The position numbers and the translations under genes are program-made. Source: Mycobacterium decipiens (GTDB taxonomy: Bacteria; Actinomycetota; Actinomycetes; Mycobacteriales; Mycobacteriaceae). From it: a stretch of DNA of 64,000 nt. Position 1 is the first letter of the stretch, and every line of letters begins with the position of its first letter. The stretch is from NCBI RefSeq assembly GCF_963853665.1, contig NZ_OY970459.1, positions 4,774,001 to 4,838,000 of the forward strand, in the 5' to 3' direction. This document shows positions 9,801-19,475 of the stretch, one piece after another. The notes below the pieces were generated by a model. That model saw nothing but the letters and a program-made list of their open reading frames with translations, was not told the origin of the DNA and did not search any database.

Positions 9801-12650
9801 GGACAAGGCGGAAACGCCGGCACCGGCGGCACCGGCACCACCCTGGGCGCCGACGGCTCGGCCGGCGACGGCGGCACCGGCGGCACCGGCGGCACCGGCG
9901 GCAAGGGCGCCGACAACACCAGCATCGCCGCCCCCGGAGCCCAAGGCGGCACCGGCGGCACCGGCGGCGCCGGCGGCCAAGGCGGCGACGGCGGCGGGAG
10001 CGGCGCCGGCACCGGCGGGATGCAAGGCGCCGGCGGCCAAGGCGGAAACGGCGGCATCGGCGGACAAGGCGGCACCGGCGGCACCGGCACCGACGGCACC
10101 GATCCGCTACTAGCCGCCCAGGCCGGCGGCAAGGGCGGCACCGGCGGACAAGGCGGAAACGCCGGCACCGGCGGCACCGGCACCACCCTGGGCGCCGACG
10201 GCTCGGCCGGCGACGGCGGCACCGGCGGCACCGGCGGCACCGGCGGCAAGGGCGCCGACAACACCAGCATCGCCGCCCCCGGAGCCCAAGGCGGCACCGG
10301 CGGCACCGGCGGCGCCGGCGGCCAAGGCGGCGACGGCGGCGGGAGCGGCGCCGGCACCGGCGGGATGCAAGGCGCCGGCGGCCAAGGCGGAAACGGCGGC
10401 ATCGGCGGACAAGGCGGCACCGGCGGCACCGGCACCGACGGCACCGATCCGCTACTAGCCGCCCAGGCCGGCGGCAAGGGCGGCACCGGCGGACAAGGCG
10501 GAAACGCCGGCACCGGCGGCACCGGCGCCACCCTGGGCGCCGACGGCTCGGCCGGCGACGGCGGCACCGGCGGCACCGGCGGCACCGGCGGCAAGGGCGC
10601 CGACAACACCAGCATCGCCGCACCCGGAGCCCAAGGCGGCACCGGCGGCACCGGCGGCGCCGGCGGCCAAGGCGGCGACGGCGGCGGGAGCGGCGCCGGC
10701 ACCGGCGGGATGCAAGGCGCCGGCGGCCAAGGCGGAAACGGCGGCATCGGCGGACAAGGCGGCACCGGCGGCACCGGCACCGACAACAGCGCCAATATGA
10801 CGGGGAAGGCCGGCGGCGACGGCGGCCAGGGTGGCCAGGGCGGCACCGGTGGCGCGGCCGGTGCCGGCGGCACCGGCTCGGTCGCGGGTGCCAACGGCAC
10901 GGGTGGGACCGGTGGCACCGGCGGGGTCGGCGGCACCGGCGGCCACGGCGGCCACGGTCCTCTCAATAGCGACCCCGGCGGCGCCGGCGGCAAGGGCGGC
11001 GACGGCGGCAAGGGCGGCACCGGCGGCGCGGGCATCGGCTCCACCGGCGGCGGCGCCGGCGGGACCGGCGGCGCGGCCGGCGACGGCGGCACCGGCGGCG
11101 ACGGAGGCGAGGTTGGCGGACCCGGCGGTGTCGGCGGTGCGGCCGGCATCGGCGGGGCCGGCGGCACCGGCGGCAGCGGCGGCGGCGCCGGCGGCGCCGG
11201 CGGCAACGGCGGCAACGGCGGCAAAGGCGGCATCGGCGACCCCCGAGTCGGCGGATCGGGCGGCGACGGCGGCGCTGGCGGCAAGGGCGGCACCGCCGGC
11301 GCCGGCGGCAAAGGCGGCGACGCCGGCGCAGGCGGCAATGGCAACGGCGGCACCGGCGGCAACGGCGGCATCGGCGGCACCGGCGGCATCGGCGGTGACG
11401 CTGAGCCCGGCGCCGGTGGTAATGGCGGGGCTGGCGGCGCCGGCGGCACCGGCGGCGCGGCCGGCGCCGGCGGCAGCGGGTCGGGCACGGGCGCTAACGG
11501 CAGCTCCGGCGCCGGCGGAACCGGCGGAACCGGCGGTACCGGCGGAGCCGGCAGCACAGGCGCAAACGCAGCCGCCGGCAGTGGCGCCGCCGGCGGGGTC
11601 GGGTTCGCCGGCGGGGCCGGCGGGGCGGGAGGAGCCGGCGGCGCGGGCATTGGCGGAGCCGGCGGCGGAAACGGCGGAAACGGCGGAAACGGCGGCATCG
11701 GCGGCGGCGGCGGAAACGGCGGATCCGGCGGGGCCAACCAAAACGGCGGAAATGGCGGATCTGGCGGGACCGGCGGTGCAGGTGGCGCCGCCGGCGCAGG
11801 TGGCGCTGGCGGCGGGGCCAACGGCACTGGTGGAACCGGAGGAGCGGGCGGAAGCGGCGGGGACGGCGGGAAGGGCGGCGCCGTAACCGGTAGTGGCACA
11901 GCCGGTAAAGCCGGCGGAGTTGGCGGCGCGGGCGGTAAGGGCGGTATCGGCGGTGCCGGCATCGGTTCGACCGGCGGTGGTACCGGCGGAGCCGGTGGCG
12001 ACGCGGGCGACGGCGGCGATGGCGGCAACGGCGGCAACCGCGGCAACGGCAATCTCCCCGGCGGTATCGGCGGCGCGGGCGGCGCCGCCGGTACGGGTGG
12101 CAACGGCGGCGACGGCGGCACTGGCGGCGGCAATGGGGGCGACGCGGGCGACGGTGGCTCCGGCGGTGATGGCGGCAAAGGCGGCAACGCCGCTCCGGGC
12201 GGTACGGGCGTGGGCGGCGCCGGCGGCGTGGGCGGCGCCGCCGGTAACGGCGGCATCGGCGGTAATGCCGGTGCCGGCGGCAACGGTAACGGCGGCGCCG
12301 GCGGCGACGGCGGCGACGGCGGATCCGCCGGCATGGGCGGCACAGGCGGCGGATCCGGCAAGGGTGGTGCTGGCGGTACCGGCGGTACCGGTGCCACGGG
12401 CGGTACCGGCGGCGCCGGAGGCACCGGCGTCGGCACCGGCACCGGCGGCACTGGTGGCGACGGTGGCGACGGTGGCGACGGCGGCGACGGCGGCGACGGC
12501 GGCGCTGGCGACGGCGGCGCCAATCCCGGCGAACCCGGCATCGACGGCGGTGTCGGCGGTCTAGGCGGCGGCCCGACGGGAGTCAGCGGCGGCGCCGGCG
12601 GCAAGGGGGGCACCGCGGGCACCGGTGGAAGCGGCGGCCCCGCGTCATAG
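6864..12650 (+). pseudogene. Giant PE_PGRS gene with two opposing frameshifts
   Basis: A PE domain (residues about 1-98, starting [20 protein letters not shown]) is followed by a typical linker with [16 protein letters not shown] and then about 1,800 residues of Gly-Gly-Ala/Gly-Gly-Asn PGRS repeats. As written the frame stops at TGA 8463-8465 because a G run at 8436-8441 has six G where seven restore the PGRS pattern. A one-base insertion at about 8727, within the first 345-bp repeat, returns to the original frame, which stays open to TAG 12650. Restored length would be about 1,928 residues. PE_PGRS proteins are secreted or surface-associated through ESX-5. It stands where H37Rv has PE_PGRS57 beside fadD19. 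Either a pseudogene with a 533-residue product or an intact gene with sequence errors. Confidence 0.75.
8642..10781 (+). repeat. 345-bp in-frame tandem repeat inside the PGRS domain, 6 copies plus partial
   Basis: Six copies of a 345-bp (115-residue) unit run from 8642 to 10712, followed by a partial seventh copy of about 70 bases. The junction codons ATG-CAA recur at 8985, 9330, 9675, 10020, 10365 and 10710. Copies are almost identical. One diagnostic codon (TTLG or ATLG) follows the order T,T,A,T,T,A, pointing to duplication of a three-copy block of 1,035 bp. The first copy carries a one-base insertion (CTGACTAG instead of CTACTAG). Recent expansion by recombination or slippage is inferred. 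Confidence 0.92.
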
Positions 12651-12732
12651 CGAATGCGCGATGGCTGGCAGGGTGCCGGAAAGAGCGGTCCAAACGCCGG
12701 TTAGCGGCCGCGTTCTATCGCGTCGGCGGCGA

Positions 12733-14379
12733 TCAAGCTCCGGAGGTCACATGGCCCGCATGCACATCATCGGCGGGTCGCGCCTCGGTCTGCTCCTTGG
12801 CCCAGCGGTAGTCCGGCTTGCCGGCCGGTGAACGCTTCACCTCGTCGACAAACCAAATGCTGCGCGGCACTTTGTATCCCGCGATCTCGGCGCGCACGAA
12901 ACTGTCCAGCTCGGCCAGCGTCGGACGGGACCCAGGCCGGGGCTGCACAACGGCCGCGACTTGTTGGCCGTAGCGGGGATCTGGCACGCCGACCACCAGT
13001 GCGTCAAATACGTCGGAATGCCCCTTCAAAGCCGCCTCGACCTCTTCGGGGTAGATCTTTTCGCCGCCGCTGTTGATTGACACCGAACCTCGACCCAGCA
13101 TGATGACCGTGCCATCGGCCTCGACCTGGGCGTAGTCACCGGGGATTGCGTAGCGGACCCCGTTGATGGTCTTGAACGTCTCGGCGGTCTTCTTCTCGTC
13201 CTTGTAATAGCCGACGGGAATGTTGCCCTTCTTCGCGATGACGCCGCGCACGCCCGACCCCGGCTGCACCTCGTTGCCGTCCTCGTCGAGCACGACGGTG
13301 CGATGATCGATGGTCACTCGCGGTCCACCGGTATGCGCCTGGCCCGCCACGACGATGCTGGTGCCACCAAACCCGGTCTCCGAAGCGCCGATCGAGTCCG
13401 TGATGACCCGGTTGGGCAGCAGTTCGAGCAGCCTCTCCTTGATGCTCGGTGAGAACAGTGCCGCGGTGCTGGCCAACAGGAACAACGACGAAAGGTCGTA
13501 GTCGTTGCCCCCTTGTAGCGCGTCGAGCAGCGGGCGCGCCATCGCATCGCCGGTGAAGAACAGCAGGTTCACCTTATGCTTATGAATGGTGCGCCACACC
13601 TCATCGGCGTTGAATTCCGGTGCTAGCACGGTGGTTTGGCCCGAGAAGATCGACATCCAGGTGGCCGACTGGGTGGCGCCGTGGATCATCGGCGGAATCG
13701 GGTAGCGGATCATCGGCGGATTCGCGGCAGCGGCCTTGGCGAGGTCGTACTCGTCCTTGACGAATTGACCGGTCGCGAAGTCAGTTCCGCCGAACAGCAC
13801 GCGGTAAATGTCCTCGTGGCGCCACATCACGCCCTTCGGGAAGCCGGTGGTACCGCCGGTGTAGAGCAGGTAAATTGCGTCGGCACTGCGCTCATCGAAG
13901 TGGCGTTCCGGCGAGCAGTCCGCGATCGCGGAGTGGAACTCGACGCCGCCGTAGCGCTGATAGTCGTCGTCGGAACCATCCTCGACAACGAGCACCGTCT
14001 TGACATTGGGCGTGTCGGGCAGCACATTGGCGACCCGGTCGGAATATCGGCGCTCATGCACCAGCGCCACCATGTCGGAGTTGTCAAACAGGTAGCGAAG
14101 CTCGCCGTCGACGTAGCGGAAGTTGACGTTCACCAAGATGGCGCCCGCCTTCACGATGCCTAGCATCGCGATGACGATCTCGATGCGGTTGCGGCAATAG
14201 AGTCCGACCTTGTCGTCCCGTTGCACCCCCTGATCGATCAGATAATGCGCGAGGCGATTCGCCTTCTCCTCTAGTTGGGCGTAAGTCAGCTGCTCATCAC
14301 CACAGATGAGGGCCACGCGGTCGGGCACGGCGTCGATGGCGTGCTCAGCGAGGTCGGCAATATTCAGGGCCACGGCCAC
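12733..14379 (-). CDS. fadD19: Steroid-24-oyl-CoA synthetase FadD19
   Basis: A 548-residue AMP-forming acyl-CoA ligase. The nucleotide-binding motif [18 protein letters not shown] lies near residues 166-183, [11 protein letters not shown] near 316-326, and the C-terminal [16 protein letters not shown] contains the catalytic lysine. In actinobacteria FadD19 activates C24 side-chain acids of cholesterol and C24-branched sterols. The start is GTG 14379, giving the 548 residues recalled for H37Rv; an upstream in-frame extension crosses the KstR site and is not used. It diverges from echA19, and a KstR operator at 14385-14398 lies 5 bp before its start. No second truncated copy (fadD18 of H37Rv) is present. 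Confidence 0.95.
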   Translation of the reverse strand: MAVALNIADLAEHAIDAVPDRVALICGDEQLTYAQLEEKANRLAHYLIDQGVQRDDKVGLYCRNRIEIVIAMLGIVKAGAILVNVNFRYVDGELRYLFDNSDMVALVHERRYSDRVANVLPDTPNVKTVLVVEDGSDDDYQRYGGVEFHSAIADCSPERHFDERSADAIYLLYTGGTTGFPKGVMWRHEDIYRVLFGGTDFATGQFVKDEYDLAKAAAANPPMIRYPIPPMIHGATQSATWMSIFSGQTTVLAPEFNADEVWRTIHKHKVNLLFFTGDAMARPLLDALQGGNDYDLSSLFLLASTAALFSPSIKERLLELLPNRVITDSIGASETGFGGTSIVVAGQAHTGGPRVTIDHRTVVLDEDGNEVQPGSGVRGVIAKKGNIPVGYYKDEKKTAETFKTINGVRYAIPGDYAQVEADGTVIMLGRGSVSINSGGEKIYPEEVEAALKGHSDVFDALVVGVPDPRYGQQVAAVVQPRPGSRPTLAELDSFVRAEIAGYKVPRSIWFVDEVKRSPAGKPDYRWAKEQTEARPADDVHAGHVTSGA

Positions 14380-14384
14380 CAAAC

Positions 14385-14398
14385 TAGAACGTGTTACA
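14385..14398. promoter_or_regulatory. KstR operator between fadD19 and echA19
   Basis: TAGAACGTGTTACA fits the KstR consensus TnnAACnnGTTnnA. It lies between the divergent starts of fadD19 and echA19, so one TetR-family KstR dimer pair can repress both until a cholesterol-derived CoA thioester releases it. Site assignment rests on consensus and position; kstR itself is outside the window. Confidence 0.85.
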
Positions 14399-14443
14399 TT
14401 TCTTGACAAGCCTAGTCATAACGTCGACGGAGAGGGACTAGCC

Positions 14444-15256
14444 GTGCCCGGAGCGCCAGCAAATGTGGAATCCGGACCCGACGCGCTCGTCGAGCAGCGC
14501 GGACACACGCTGATCGTCACGATGAACCGGCCGCATGCCCGCAATGCGCTGAGCACCGAAATGATGCGGATCATGGTCGAGGCCTGGGACCGCGTCGACA
14601 CCGATCCGGACATCCGGTGCTGCATCCTGACCGGGGCCGGTGGCTATTTCTGCGCCGGCATGGACCTTAAGGCGGCAACTAAGAGACCGCCGGGCGACTC
14701 GTTCAAGGACGGTAGCTACGACCCGTCGCGGATCGATGCGCTGCTGAAGGGGCGCCGCCTGACCAAGCCGCTGATCGCCGCCGTCGAGGGACCCGCGATC
14801 GCCGGTGGTACCGAGATCCTGCAGGGCACCGACATCCGGGTCGCCGGCGAGAGCGCCAAGTTCGGCATCTCCGAGGCCAAGTGGAGCCTCTACCCGATGG
14901 GCGGCTCGGCCGTGCGGCTGGTGCGCCAGATCCCCTACACGGTGGCCTGCGACCTGCTGCTGACCGGACGGCACATCACCGCGGCTGAGGCCAAGGAGAT
15001 GGGTTTGATCGGGTATGTGGTGCCCGACGGGCAGGCGCTGACCAAGGCGCTACAGATCGCGGAGATGATCTCGGCCAACGGCCCACTCGCCGTGCAGGCC
15101 ATCCTGCGGTCCATTCACCAGACCGAGGGACTGCACGAGAACGAGGCGTTCAAGATCGACACCCAGATCGGCATCAAGGTCTTCCTGTCCGAGGACGCCA
15201 AGGAGGGCCCGAAGGCCTTCGCCGAGAAGCGCCCGCCTAACTTCCAGAACCGGTAG
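14444..15256 (+). CDS. echA19: Steroid enoyl-CoA hydratase EchA19
   Basis: A crotonase-fold enoyl-CoA hydratase. Oxyanion-hole segments are [14 protein letters not shown] (about residues 65-78) and [20 protein letters not shown] (about 117-136); the C-terminus is acyl-CoA-hydratase type. In M. tuberculosis EchA19 hydrates the C24 side-chain enoyl-CoA of cholesterol. GTG 14444 is chosen because GAGAGGGA lies 8 bases upstream, giving 270 residues; GTG 14465 would give the 263 residues annotated in H37Rv. It shares a KstR operator with divergent fadD19. Downstream it converges with cyp142 across a long stem-loop. H37Rv has an extra gene (Rv3517) between them that is missing here. Confidence 0.92.
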   Translation: MPGAPANVESGPDALVEQRGHTLIVTMNRPHARNALSTEMMRIMVEAWDRVDTDPDIRCCILTGAGGYFCAGMDLKAATKRPPGDSFKDGSYDPSRIDALLKGRRLTKPLIAAVEGPAIAGGTEILQGTDIRVAGESAKFGISEAKWSLYPMGGSAVRLVRQIPYTVACDLLLTGRHITAAEAKEMGLIGYVVPDGQALTKALQIAEMISANGPLAVQAILRSIHQTEGLHENEAFKIDTQIGIKVFLSEDAKEGPKAFAEKRPPNFQNR

Positions 15257-15265
15257 GCCACCGTC

Positions 15266-15325
15266 GCCGAGCGTGAGCACACTGCGAAAAAACAAGCGGA
15301 AATTCGCGCGGGCTTCACGCTCGGC
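15266..15325. terminator. Long stem-loop between convergent echA19 and cyp142
   Basis: Perfect 11-bp arms GCCGAGCGTGA (15266-15276) and TCACGCTCGGC (15315-15325) are separated by 38 bases. It fills the gap between the converging stops of echA19 and cyp142, which suits a bidirectional termination or mRNA-end structure. It shares the CGAGCGT core with three other intergenic stem-loops in the window. No T tract, so terminator function is inferred from position only. Confidence 0.5.
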
Positions 15326-15329
15326 ACGC

Positions 15330-16553
15330 TCAGCGCAGCGGCACGCTAGGGGTGAATACCACCGGCATAGCTTCCAAACCGCTGACGAAATTCGCCGGCC
15401 GCAGCGGCAACGCCGAGCCATCGGAGGCCAGCCGCAGGTCAGGGAGCCGTCTCAGCACCCGCTCGGTCATCAGGGACAGCTCCAATCGGGCCAGCTGATT
15501 GCCTAGGCAGAAATGGGTTCCGAACCCGAACGCCAAGTGGCTGTTCGGGTTTCGCTGAATATCAAACGACTCTGGCTCATCGAACACCGCCTCGTCGAAG
15601 TTGGCCGACTCGAAGAGCAGCATCATCTTTTCGCCTTCACGCAACGCCGTGCCGTGAAACTCGGTATCCGCGGTCAGCACCCGGCACATATTCTTCACCG
15701 GTGCGGTCCACCGCAGCATCTCCTCGATTGCCCCCGGAAGCAAAGAAGGGTCGGCCAGCAACAACTCCCACTGATCACGGTTGCGCAGCAGCTGCTCAAT
15801 ACCCCCACTCAACGTATGCCTTGTCGTCTCGTCGCCGCCGATCAGAATGAGCAGCGTCTCCATGATGAGTTCGTCGTCGGTCAGCCGCTCGCCGTCGACT
15901 TCGGAACTCACCAGTACACTGACCAGGTCGTCGGTGGGTTCTTGCCGCCGCGCGGCGATGGTGGCCCGGGTGAACTCGGTGTAGGCCGCGAACGCGTCCA
16001 TGGTGACCTGGAAATCGTCTTGCGACACATGCGAACTGAGGAATGTCACCAGATCGTCGGACCACCGCAGGAACATGTCCCGCTGCTCCGGACGCACCCC
16101 GAGCATGTCGCCGATCACCGCCATCGGCAGCGGCGCGGCCAGGTCCCGAACGAAGTCGCACTCGCCGCGTTCGCACACCGCGTCGATCAGCGTGTCGCAC
16201 AGCGCGGCGATCGATTCCACCTTGTCCTTCACTCGCTTGCGCGTAAAGCCGGCATTGACCAGCTTGCGCCGCAACAAATGTGCGGGATCGTCCATGTCAA
16301 TCATCATCGGCATGGCGGGCTGGTCGGGACGGATGCCGCCGGCGTTGGAGAACAGCTCGGGCTGCCGCTCGGCGTCGATCACGGCCTGATACGTCGATGC
16401 CGCGGCCAGCCCGTTTCGGTCGCGAAATACCGGCTGGTTGGCGCGCATCCACCGATACGCCGCCCGCGCCTCGCGGCTGGCGTAGAAGTTGCCGTCGGCC
16501 AGATCCACGTCCGGCTTAGTCCCCGAAATGGCCCCAGCAACCGCTTCAGTCAT
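15330..16553 (-). CDS. cyp142: Steroid C26-monooxygenase cytochrome P450 CYP142
   Basis: A 407-residue P450. The I-helix oxygen motif is LIGGDETTRHTLSGG (about residues 240-254), the ExxR motif lies in AIEEMLRW, and the heme-binding loop FGFGTHFCLGNQLARLE carries the axial cysteine near residue 348. CYP142 hydroxylates the terminal methyl of cholesterol and cholestenone, giving the opposite C26 stereochemistry to CYP125 and partly backing it up. ATG 16553 is preceded by GGAGGAT. The gene starts 28 bp from divergent Rv3519-like gene at 16582; no KstR operator was seen in that gap. It appears intact. Confidence 0.94.
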   Translation of the reverse strand: MTEAVAGAISGTKPDVDLADGNFYASREARAAYRWMRANQPVFRDRNGLAAASTYQAVIDAERQPELFSNAGGIRPDQPAMPMMIDMDDPAHLLRRKLVNAGFTRKRVKDKVESIAALCDTLIDAVCERGECDFVRDLAAPLPMAVIGDMLGVRPEQRDMFLRWSDDLVTFLSSHVSQDDFQVTMDAFAAYTEFTRATIAARRQEPTDDLVSVLVSSEVDGERLTDDELIMETLLILIGGDETTRHTLSGGIEQLLRNRDQWELLLADPSLLPGAIEEMLRWTAPVKNMCRVLTADTEFHGTALREGEKMMLLFESANFDEAVFDEPESFDIQRNPNSHLAFGFGTHFCLGNQLARLELSLMTERVLRRLPDLRLASDGSALPLRPANFVSGLEAMPVVFTPSVPLR

Positions 16554-16581
16554 CGCAATCCTCCGCACTACAGTGAGCGAT

Positions 16582-17292
16582 ATGTCTGCTTCACAACACA
16601 CCATCGCCGGCACGGTGCTCACCATGCCGGTGCGCATTCGCACCGCGAATCTGCACTCCGCAATGTTCTCGGTGCCCGCCGACGCAACACAGCGGCTCAT
16701 CGACTACAGCGGCCTGCGGGTGTGCGAGTACCTGCCCGGTAAAGCGATCGTGACGCAGATGCTGGTGCGCTATGTGGACGGCGATCTGGGGCAGTACCAC
16801 GAGTACGGCACCGCGGTCATGGTGAGCCCGCCCGGCACCCAAGCCCGCGGGCCCCGCGCACTGGCCAAGGCTGCCGCGTTCATCCACCACCTGCCGGTGG
16901 ACCAGGAGTTCACGCTCGAGGCCGGCCGCACCATCTGGGGCTTCCCGAAGATCATGGCCGATTTCACCGTGCGCGAGGACGCCAAGTTCGGTTTCGACGT
17001 CAGCGCCGACGGGCAGCTGATCGCCGGGCTCGAGTTCAGCCGTGGCCTGCCGATGCCCACCCGCGGCTCGCAAGTGTTGAAGACGTACTCCCACCGAGAC
17101 GGTGTCACCCGGGAGATCCCGTGGGAGATGCGGATCGCGGGCATGCGGGCCAGACTCGGCGGCGCCCGGCTGCGACTTGGCGACCATCCCTACGCCAAAG
17201 AACTTGCCTCGCTGGGTCTGCCCAAGCGGGCGCTGGTGTCCCAGTCGGCAGCCAACGTGGAAATGACCTTCGGCGACGCGCACCCGATCTGA
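16582..17292 (+). CDS. Acetoacetate decarboxylase-fold protein (Rv3519-like)
   Basis: A 236-residue protein, equal in length to Rv3519. The segments RTIWGFPKIMADF (about residues 115-127) and EVCEYLPGK-like VCEYLPGKAIV (about 42-52) are typical of the acetoacetate decarboxylase fold, which includes decarboxylases and aldolase-dehydratases using an active-site lysine; K in GFPK is the likely counterpart. Divergent from cyp142 with a short shared upstream region, and its 3' end faces the Rv3520c-like gene across a KstR-like palindrome. Reaction unknown; a role on a beta-keto or enone steroid intermediate is inference from context. Confidence 0.82.
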   Translation: MSASQHTIAGTVLTMPVRIRTANLHSAMFSVPADATQRLIDYSGLRVCEYLPGKAIVTQMLVRYVDGDLGQYHEYGTAVMVSPPGTQARGPRALAKAAAFIHHLPVDQEFTLEAGRTIWGFPKIMADFTVREDAKFGFDVSADGQLIAGLEFSRGLPMPTRGSQVLKTYSHRDGVTREIPWEMRIAGMRARLGGARLRLGDHPYAKELASLGLPKRALVSQSAANVEMTFGDAHPI

Positions 17293-17323
17293 ACCGCAAG
17301 AGGGCGAACCCACCAGCCCAATC

Positions 17324-17337
17324 TAGAACGCGTTCTA
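17324..17337. promoter_or_regulatory. Perfect KstR palindrome in a convergent intergenic gap
   Basis: TAGAACGCGTTCTA is a perfect 14-bp palindrome and a full KstR consensus match. It lies between the 3' ends of the Rv3519-like gene (ends 17292) and the Rv3520c-like gene (ends 17357), so no gene start is adjacent. It may serve a cryptic or antisense promoter, act as a decoy, or be left from a lost gene. Sequence match is firm, role unknown. Confidence 0.75.
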
Positions 17338-17356
17338 ATCCTCTGGCAAGGACCGA

Positions 17357-18388
17357 TCAGACCAGGGCGGCAAGGTCGCGGATCTGCTCCGGGCTGCCTG
17401 CGGTCACCACCATCATGGTGACCCCGGCGGCCTCCCAGACCGCGATCTGCTTACGCACGTAATCAAGGTCACCGACGATCACGGCGTCGTCGACGAGTTC
17501 GTCCGGGATAACCTCCGCGGCCTTGTCCTTCTGGTTGGACCGGAACAGCCGGGTGACCTCATCGACCACCTCCGCGTAGCCCATCCGGCGATAGACGTCG
17601 GCATGGAAGTTGGTGTCCTCGGCGCCCATACCACCCATGTAGAGCGCCAGGTATGGCTTGAGTCCCGAGAACGCGGCCGCCCGGTCGTCGGTGACGACGA
17701 TCTGCGCGGTCGCACAGATCTCGAATTCCTGGCGGCTGCGGCGGGCGCCGGGCCGCGCGAAACCCTCGTCGAGCCATTCGTTGTACATGTCGGCCATCCG
17801 CGGCGAATAGAAGATGGGCAGCCATCCGTCACAGATTTCGGCGGCTAGCGCGACGTTCTTCGGCCCCTCGGCCCCCAGCATGATCGGAATGTCGGCACGC
17901 AGCGGATGGGTGATGGGTTTGAGCGCCTTACCCAGGCCTGTCGCGCCCTCCCCCGTCACTGGCAGCGGGTAGTGCGGCCCGGAGCTGGTCACCGGCGCTT
18001 TCCGGGCCCACACCTGGCGAATGATGTCGACGTATTCACGGGTGCGGGCCAGTGGCTTGGGAAACCGCTGGCCGTACCACCCCTCGACCACCTGCGGGCC
18101 GGACACGCCGAGGCCGAGAATGTGCCGGCCCCCGCTGAGATGGTCCAGCGTCAGCGCGGCCATCGCGCATGCCGTCGGGGTGCGCGCGGACAGCTGGATC
18201 ACCGACGTGCCCAGCCGCAGCCGCTGCGTCGACGAGCCCCACCAGGCCAGCGGTGTGTAGGCGTCGGACCCCCACGCCTCGGCGGTGAACACCGCATCAA
18301 ATCCGGCGGCCTCGGCCGCGGCGACAAGTTCCGCGTGGTTCTGCGGCGGCTGAGCGCCCCAATACCCCAGCTGCAGTCCGAGCTTCAT
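17357..18388 (-). CDS. LLM-class (F420-dependent) oxidoreductase (Rv3520c-like)
   Basis: A 343-residue luciferase-like monooxygenase family protein. It starts MKLGLQLGYWGAQPP and has LRLGTSVIQLSARTP and DHLSGGRHILGLGVSGPQV (about residues 57-102), typical of F420-dependent mycobacterial members, with C-terminal TMMVVTAGSPEQ. Such enzymes transfer hydride between reduced F420 (or FMN) and a substrate; the substrate is not known. A KstR operator lies at 18435-18448, 46 bp upstream of the start and shared with the divergent DUF35 gene, tying it to sterol metabolism. Confidence 0.85.
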   Translation of the reverse strand: MKLGLQLGYWGAQPPQNHAELVAAAEAAGFDAVFTAEAWGSDAYTPLAWWGSSTQRLRLGTSVIQLSARTPTACAMAALTLDHLSGGRHILGLGVSGPQVVEGWYGQRFPKPLARTREYVDIIRQVWARKAPVTSSGPHYPLPVTGEGATGLGKALKPITHPLRADIPIMLGAEGPKNVALAAEICDGWLPIFYSPRMADMYNEWLDEGFARPGARRSRQEFEICATAQIVVTDDRAAAFSGLKPYLALYMGGMGAEDTNFHADVYRRMGYAEVVDEVTRLFRSNQKDKAAEVIPDELVDDAVIVGDLDYVRKQIAVWEAAGVTMMVVTAGSPEQIRDLAALV

Positions 18389-18434
18389 CTCTGCCTCCCT
18401 AAGGCCCGCAATAGGGCCTAGTTGAAACCATTCT

Positions 18435-18448
18435 TAGAACCTGTTCTA
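18435..18448. promoter_or_regulatory. KstR operator for Rv3520c-like gene and the DUF35-ltp4-ltp3 operon
   Basis: TAGAACCTGTTCTA matches the KstR consensus completely. It lies between divergent starts at 18388 and 18458, only 9 bp before the latter, so it probably overlaps the promoter of the rightward operon. That leaves little room for a leader and suggests a nearly leaderless transcript. Confidence 0.85.
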
Positions 18449-18457
18449 CTCGAAGGC

Positions 18458-19462
18458 GTGACAGCCAGCCCGAGCGGCCCGACGCTGATCGATCACCCTG
18501 AGCCGCCTCTCTCCGCCCCGTTGACGTTGTCCTTCGACTACACCCGTTCGGTGGGGCCCACGCTAGGCAAGTTCTTCACCGCATTGCGCGACCGCCGCAT
18601 ATTGGGGGTGCGCGGATCCGATGGCCGAGTGCATGTGCCGCCGGCGGAATATGACCCGGTCACCTATGAACCGCTGGGCGAGATGGTACCGGTGGCCAGT
18701 GTGGGCACCGTCGCGTCCTGGACCTGGCAACCCGAGCCGCTGGAGGGCCAGCCGCTGGATCGGCCGTTCGCCTGGGCGCTGATCAAGCTCGACGGCGCCG
18801 ACACCTTGCTCCTGCACGCGGTAGACGCGGGCGAGCCCGAGACGATAGAAATCGGCACCCGGGTACGCGTGCACTGGGCCGACGAGACCGTCGGCGCCAT
18901 CACCGACATCGCCCACTTCACCCTCGGCGAGGACGCCGAGCCGACACCTGAGCCCACCGGCGACCTGGACCCGGTCACCATGATCGTCACGCCGGTCCAC
19001 ATGCAGATTGCGCACAGCGCCTCGCACGAGGAGAGCGCGTACCTGCGCGCCCTGGCCGAGGGCAAACTGCTGGGCGCCAGAACACGGAGCGGCAGCGGCG
19101 AGAAAGCCAAGGTCTACTTCCCGCCGCACGGAGCCGACCCGGCCACCGGCCTGGCGACCACCGAGTTCGTCGAGTTGGCGGACAAGGGCACGGTCACGAC
19201 GTTTGCCATCATCAACATCCCGTTCCTGGGCCAGCGCATCAAACCGCCCTACGTGGCGGCCTATGTGCTGCTTGATGGCGCCGACATTCCGTTTTTGCAT
19301 CTGGTCTCCGAGATCGAGGCGCACGAAGTGCGAATGGGCATGCGCGTCGAGGCGGTGTGGAAGCCGCGCGAGGAGTGGGGACTGGGCATCGACAACATCG
19401 AGTACTTCCGCCCGACCGACGAACCGGACGCCGAGTACGACACCTACAAGCACCACCTGTAA
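18458..19462 (+). CDS. Tandem DUF35 (OB-fold) protein, presumed Ltp3/Ltp4 partner (Rv3521-like)
   Basis: A 334-residue protein made of two DUF35-type halves. The first runs about residues 24-160 (FFTALRDRRILGVRGSDGRV, then FAWALIKLDGADTLLLHAVD). The second runs about 185-325 (YLRALAEGKLLGARTRSGSG, then VAAYVLLDGADIPFLHLVSE). No cysteines appear, so the zinc ribbon often fused to DUF35 is missing. DUF35 partners such as ChsH2 shape the active site of thiolase-like steroid aldolases. Being first in an operon with ltp4 and ltp3, it may contact both. GTG 18458 is chosen for the adjacent operator; H37Rv Rv3521 is annotated about 30 residues shorter. Confidence 0.82.
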   Translation: MTASPSGPTLIDHPEPPLSAPLTLSFDYTRSVGPTLGKFFTALRDRRILGVRGSDGRVHVPPAEYDPVTYEPLGEMVPVASVGTVASWTWQPEPLEGQPLDRPFAWALIKLDGADTLLLHAVDAGEPETIEIGTRVRVHWADETVGAITDIAHFTLGEDAEPTPEPTGDLDPVTMIVTPVHMQIAHSASHEESAYLRALAEGKLLGARTRSGSGEKAKVYFPPHGADPATGLATTEFVELADKGTVTTFAIINIPFLGQRIKPPYVAAYVLLDGADIPFLHLVSEIEAHEVRMGMRVEAVWKPREEWGLGIDNIEYFRPTDEPDAEYDTYKHHL

Positions 19463-19475
19463 AGGGCCCCACCAA

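Noticed and set aside
8161..10623. Arg/Cys-rich and Arg/His-rich long frames over the 345-bp repeats
   Set aside because: Out-of-phase readings of the same repeat; no independent evidence of coding.
7079..12622. Uninterrupted 1,847-codon Pro-rich frame on the minus strand of the giant PE_PGRS
   Set aside because: GGC/GCC codon bias of PGRS makes the opposite strand stop-free and rich in Pro/Ala. It lacks domain pattern and follows the repeats mechanically.
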